The notes beneath the pieces are model-generated. The model did not search any database. It was not told where the DNA came from and saw nothing but the letters and a program-made list of their open reading frames with translations. From Kiritimatiellia bacterium (GTDB lineage Bacteria > Verrucomicrobiota > Kiritimatiellia > SLAD01), in contig SKXR01000189.1 in assembly GCA_007128275.1 (NCBI GenBank), forward strand, positions 1 to 16,560: a DNA stretch of 16,560 nt. Reading direction: 5' to 3'. How positions within the stretch are numbered: the first letter of the stretch is position 1; every line of letters starts with the position of its first letter. Both the position numbers and the translations under genes were made by a program. This document shows positions 15,521 through 16,560 of this stretch, one piece after another.

Positions 15521-16560
15521 ATGGGAAGATCCTCAACAACGTATGCACCCAAATGGCGCTGTGGACACACGCGCGTTCTTCGTGTGCCTGAAGTTCTTGC
15601 CGATAAGGTGATGGCGTTCGCACGGGAACTGGATTCGAGTGAGGCGGAACAATTGCGTGAATCTCCGGCGGCATATACCCTGGAGCCGGAAGCGCTGCAT
15701 AAAATGCTATCGATGGATAAGCCGGTTAACGTGGCAAGTGTTCCACAACGTAGTCCGTTCCGGTATCCAGGCGGAAAGACCTGGTTGATTCCCACTTTGC
15801 GGGCATGGTTAAGAAGTCAGCCTCGTCGCCCGGAATTGTTCATTGAGCCTTTTGCCGGAGGCGGCATCGCGAGTCTTACTGTCGCATTTGAGGAGCTGGC
15901 TGGTCATGTAGTAATGGCCGAAACAGATGACGGGGTCTCGTCCGTATGGAAGACCATATTCAATGGTCAAGGGGAATGGCTCGCGCGCGAGATTCTAGCG
16001 TTCGATTTAACGGAAGAGAATGTACGCCGTGCGTTATCTGAAGAAGCCGACGGCACAGCGATACCACTTCGTCGTCGAGCGTTTCTGACCATTCTGCGAA
16101 ATCGAGTCCAACGCGGTGGGATTATGGCTCCAGGGGCGGGCTTGGTAAAGTCAGGAGAGAATAATCGCGGCATTCGATCTCGATGGTATCCGGAAACTCT
16201 AGCGCGTCGTATTCGCGAAATTGGGGAGACCCTCCACTACTTGAGCTTCTATCCCGGGGATGGTTTTGCGTTGCTGGATTTCCTGGCGCAACGGTTGAAC
16301 GTATCCCGGCGACACGCGAAACGGTTGCTTGACGAACGGAACGTGTTCGTCAACGGTCATCGCACCTGGATGGCGCGACACAAACTGAACGCGGGCGACA
16401 CCGTGCAGCTTCCCCTTCCCGGCGCGACGCCGCGCGTCGTCGCCGCGCCGCGAATTCTCTACCGCGATGAGGCCATCATGGGTATCGACAAACCATGCGG
16501 CATCGAAGTTGTCGGAGTCCATGGTCTGGAAGGCGAACTGCGCAAACAATTCCAGTGCGC
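15521..16560 (+). CDS. Chimeric ORF: truncated DNA adenine methyltransferase joined to S4/RluA pseudouridine synthase (3' end beyond the window)
   Basis: One frame runs 346 codons without a stop to the window edge. Residues 1-40 (PKWRCGHTRVLRVPEVLADK) look like a small DNA-binding N terminus. Residues 80-250 are the first half of a D12-class adenine methyltransferase: FRYPGGKTWLIP (80-91), the AdoMet loop FIEPFAGGGIAS (107-118), then RRIREIGETLHYLSFYPGDGF up to 249. The catalytic DPPY motif that should follow is absent. Instead, from residue 251, an S4 RNA-binding domain begins (LLDFLAQRLNVSRRHAKRLL, then VFVNG). The RluA-type start follows: ILYRDEAIMGIDKPCG (312-327). The pseudouridine synthase catalytic Asp lies beyond the edge. 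The methylase half should be dead. The synthase half may work as a fusion or from an internal TTG at 16271. The first half uses more AT-rich codons (CTA, TTA, ATA, AGA) than its neighbours, suggesting transfer. No good ribosome site precedes the ATG at 15521; it is the only upstream ATG in frame, since a stop lies at 15509. Confidence 0.8.
   Translation, partial: MGRSSTTYAPKWRCGHTRVLRVPEVLADKVMAFARELDSSEAEQLRESPAAYTLEPEALHKMLSMDKPVNVASVPQRSPFRYPGGKTWLIPTLRAWLRSQPRRPELFIEPFAGGGIASLTVAFEELAGHVVMAETDDGVSSVWKTIFNGQGEWLAREILAFDLTEENVRRALSEEADGTAIPLRRRAFLTILRNRVQRGGIMAPGAGLVKSGENNRGIRSRWYPETLARRIREIGETLHYLSFYPGDGFALLDFLAQRLNVSRRHAKRLLDERNVFVNGHRTWMARHKLNAGDTVQLPLPGATPRVVAAPRILYRDEAIMGIDKPCGIEVVGVHGLEGELRKQFQC
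16259..16276 (+). other. Fusion junction between methyltransferase and S4/RluA coding sequence
   Basis: The methyltransferase similarity ends at GDGF(ALL), codons 246-252, and the S4 domain begins at LLDFL, codons 251-255. The shared stretch is GCGTTGCTG (16268-16276). Read as methylase it would be ALL after GDGF; read as S4 it is the start of LLDFL. A short identity of this kind suits a microhomology deletion or an illegitimate recombination. GGGGATGG (16256-16263) followed by TTG at 16271 could also serve as an internal ribosome site and start for the synthase. Confidence 0.6.

Noticed and set aside
15388..15795. Minus-strand frame across the palindrome array and the start of the methyltransferase
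   Set aside because: It runs antisense to recognisable methyltransferase sequence and translates palindromes and hairpins; no domain seen.

Overview
This window looks like a GC-rich chromosomal segment from a Gram-negative bacterium. My best guess is a member of the PVC superphylum, near Kiritimatiellota, Lentisphaerota or Verrucomicrobiota. Three things suggest this: a Lol-type lipoprotein export operon and two lipoprotein signal peptides (so an outer membrane), an McsA-McsB-ClpC cluster in a genome that is not Firmicutes-like, and several families of short GC-rich dispersed repeats. When translated, these repeats give nonsense peptides (LEGEAPAEP, WRARLPPSR, GGRGSCRAA, QDACVT) that I recall from PVC genomes. 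The taxonomy is inference.

Left part (1-5500): a leftward run of nadA (quinolinate synthase, NAD synthesis), an M48 zinc-protease lipoprotein and an unrecognised gene cut by the window edge. Divergent from nadA is a full-length sucrose synthase. Convergent with that is a small lipoprotein carrying the FMN-binding, flavinylation-type motif.

Middle (5500-9800): a tRNA-Leu(CAA) on the minus strand, then about 570 bases without a gene that hold a 103-bp tandem repeat. Then comes a tightly overlapping operon of lysS (lysyl-tRNA synthetase), a LolC/E-type permease and the LolD ATPase. Two REP-like hairpins follow the operon.

Right part (9900-15000): ilvE (branched-chain aminotransferase) with a good sigma-70-like promoter, then mcsA, mcsB and clpC. 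The last three overlap at their ends. They form what looks like a complete protein-arginine phosphorylation and degradation module: an activator, an arginine kinase with its RDxxRA pocket, and a ClpC unfoldase that keeps both phosphoarginine-binding glutamates. No ctsR repressor gene precedes it.

Right end (14983-16560): a gene-free stretch of about 540 bases holds a 134-bp element with 20-bp inverted ends, then four copies of a 15-bp palindrome spaced every 31-32 bp, then two more hairpins. It leads into the oddest gene of the window: an open frame whose first 250 residues are the N-terminal half of a DNA adenine methyltransferase (the catalytic DPPY half is absent). It runs without a stop straight into an S4 domain plus the start of an RluA-type pseudouridine synthase. 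This chimera and the palindrome array next to it are the best candidates for something undescribed.
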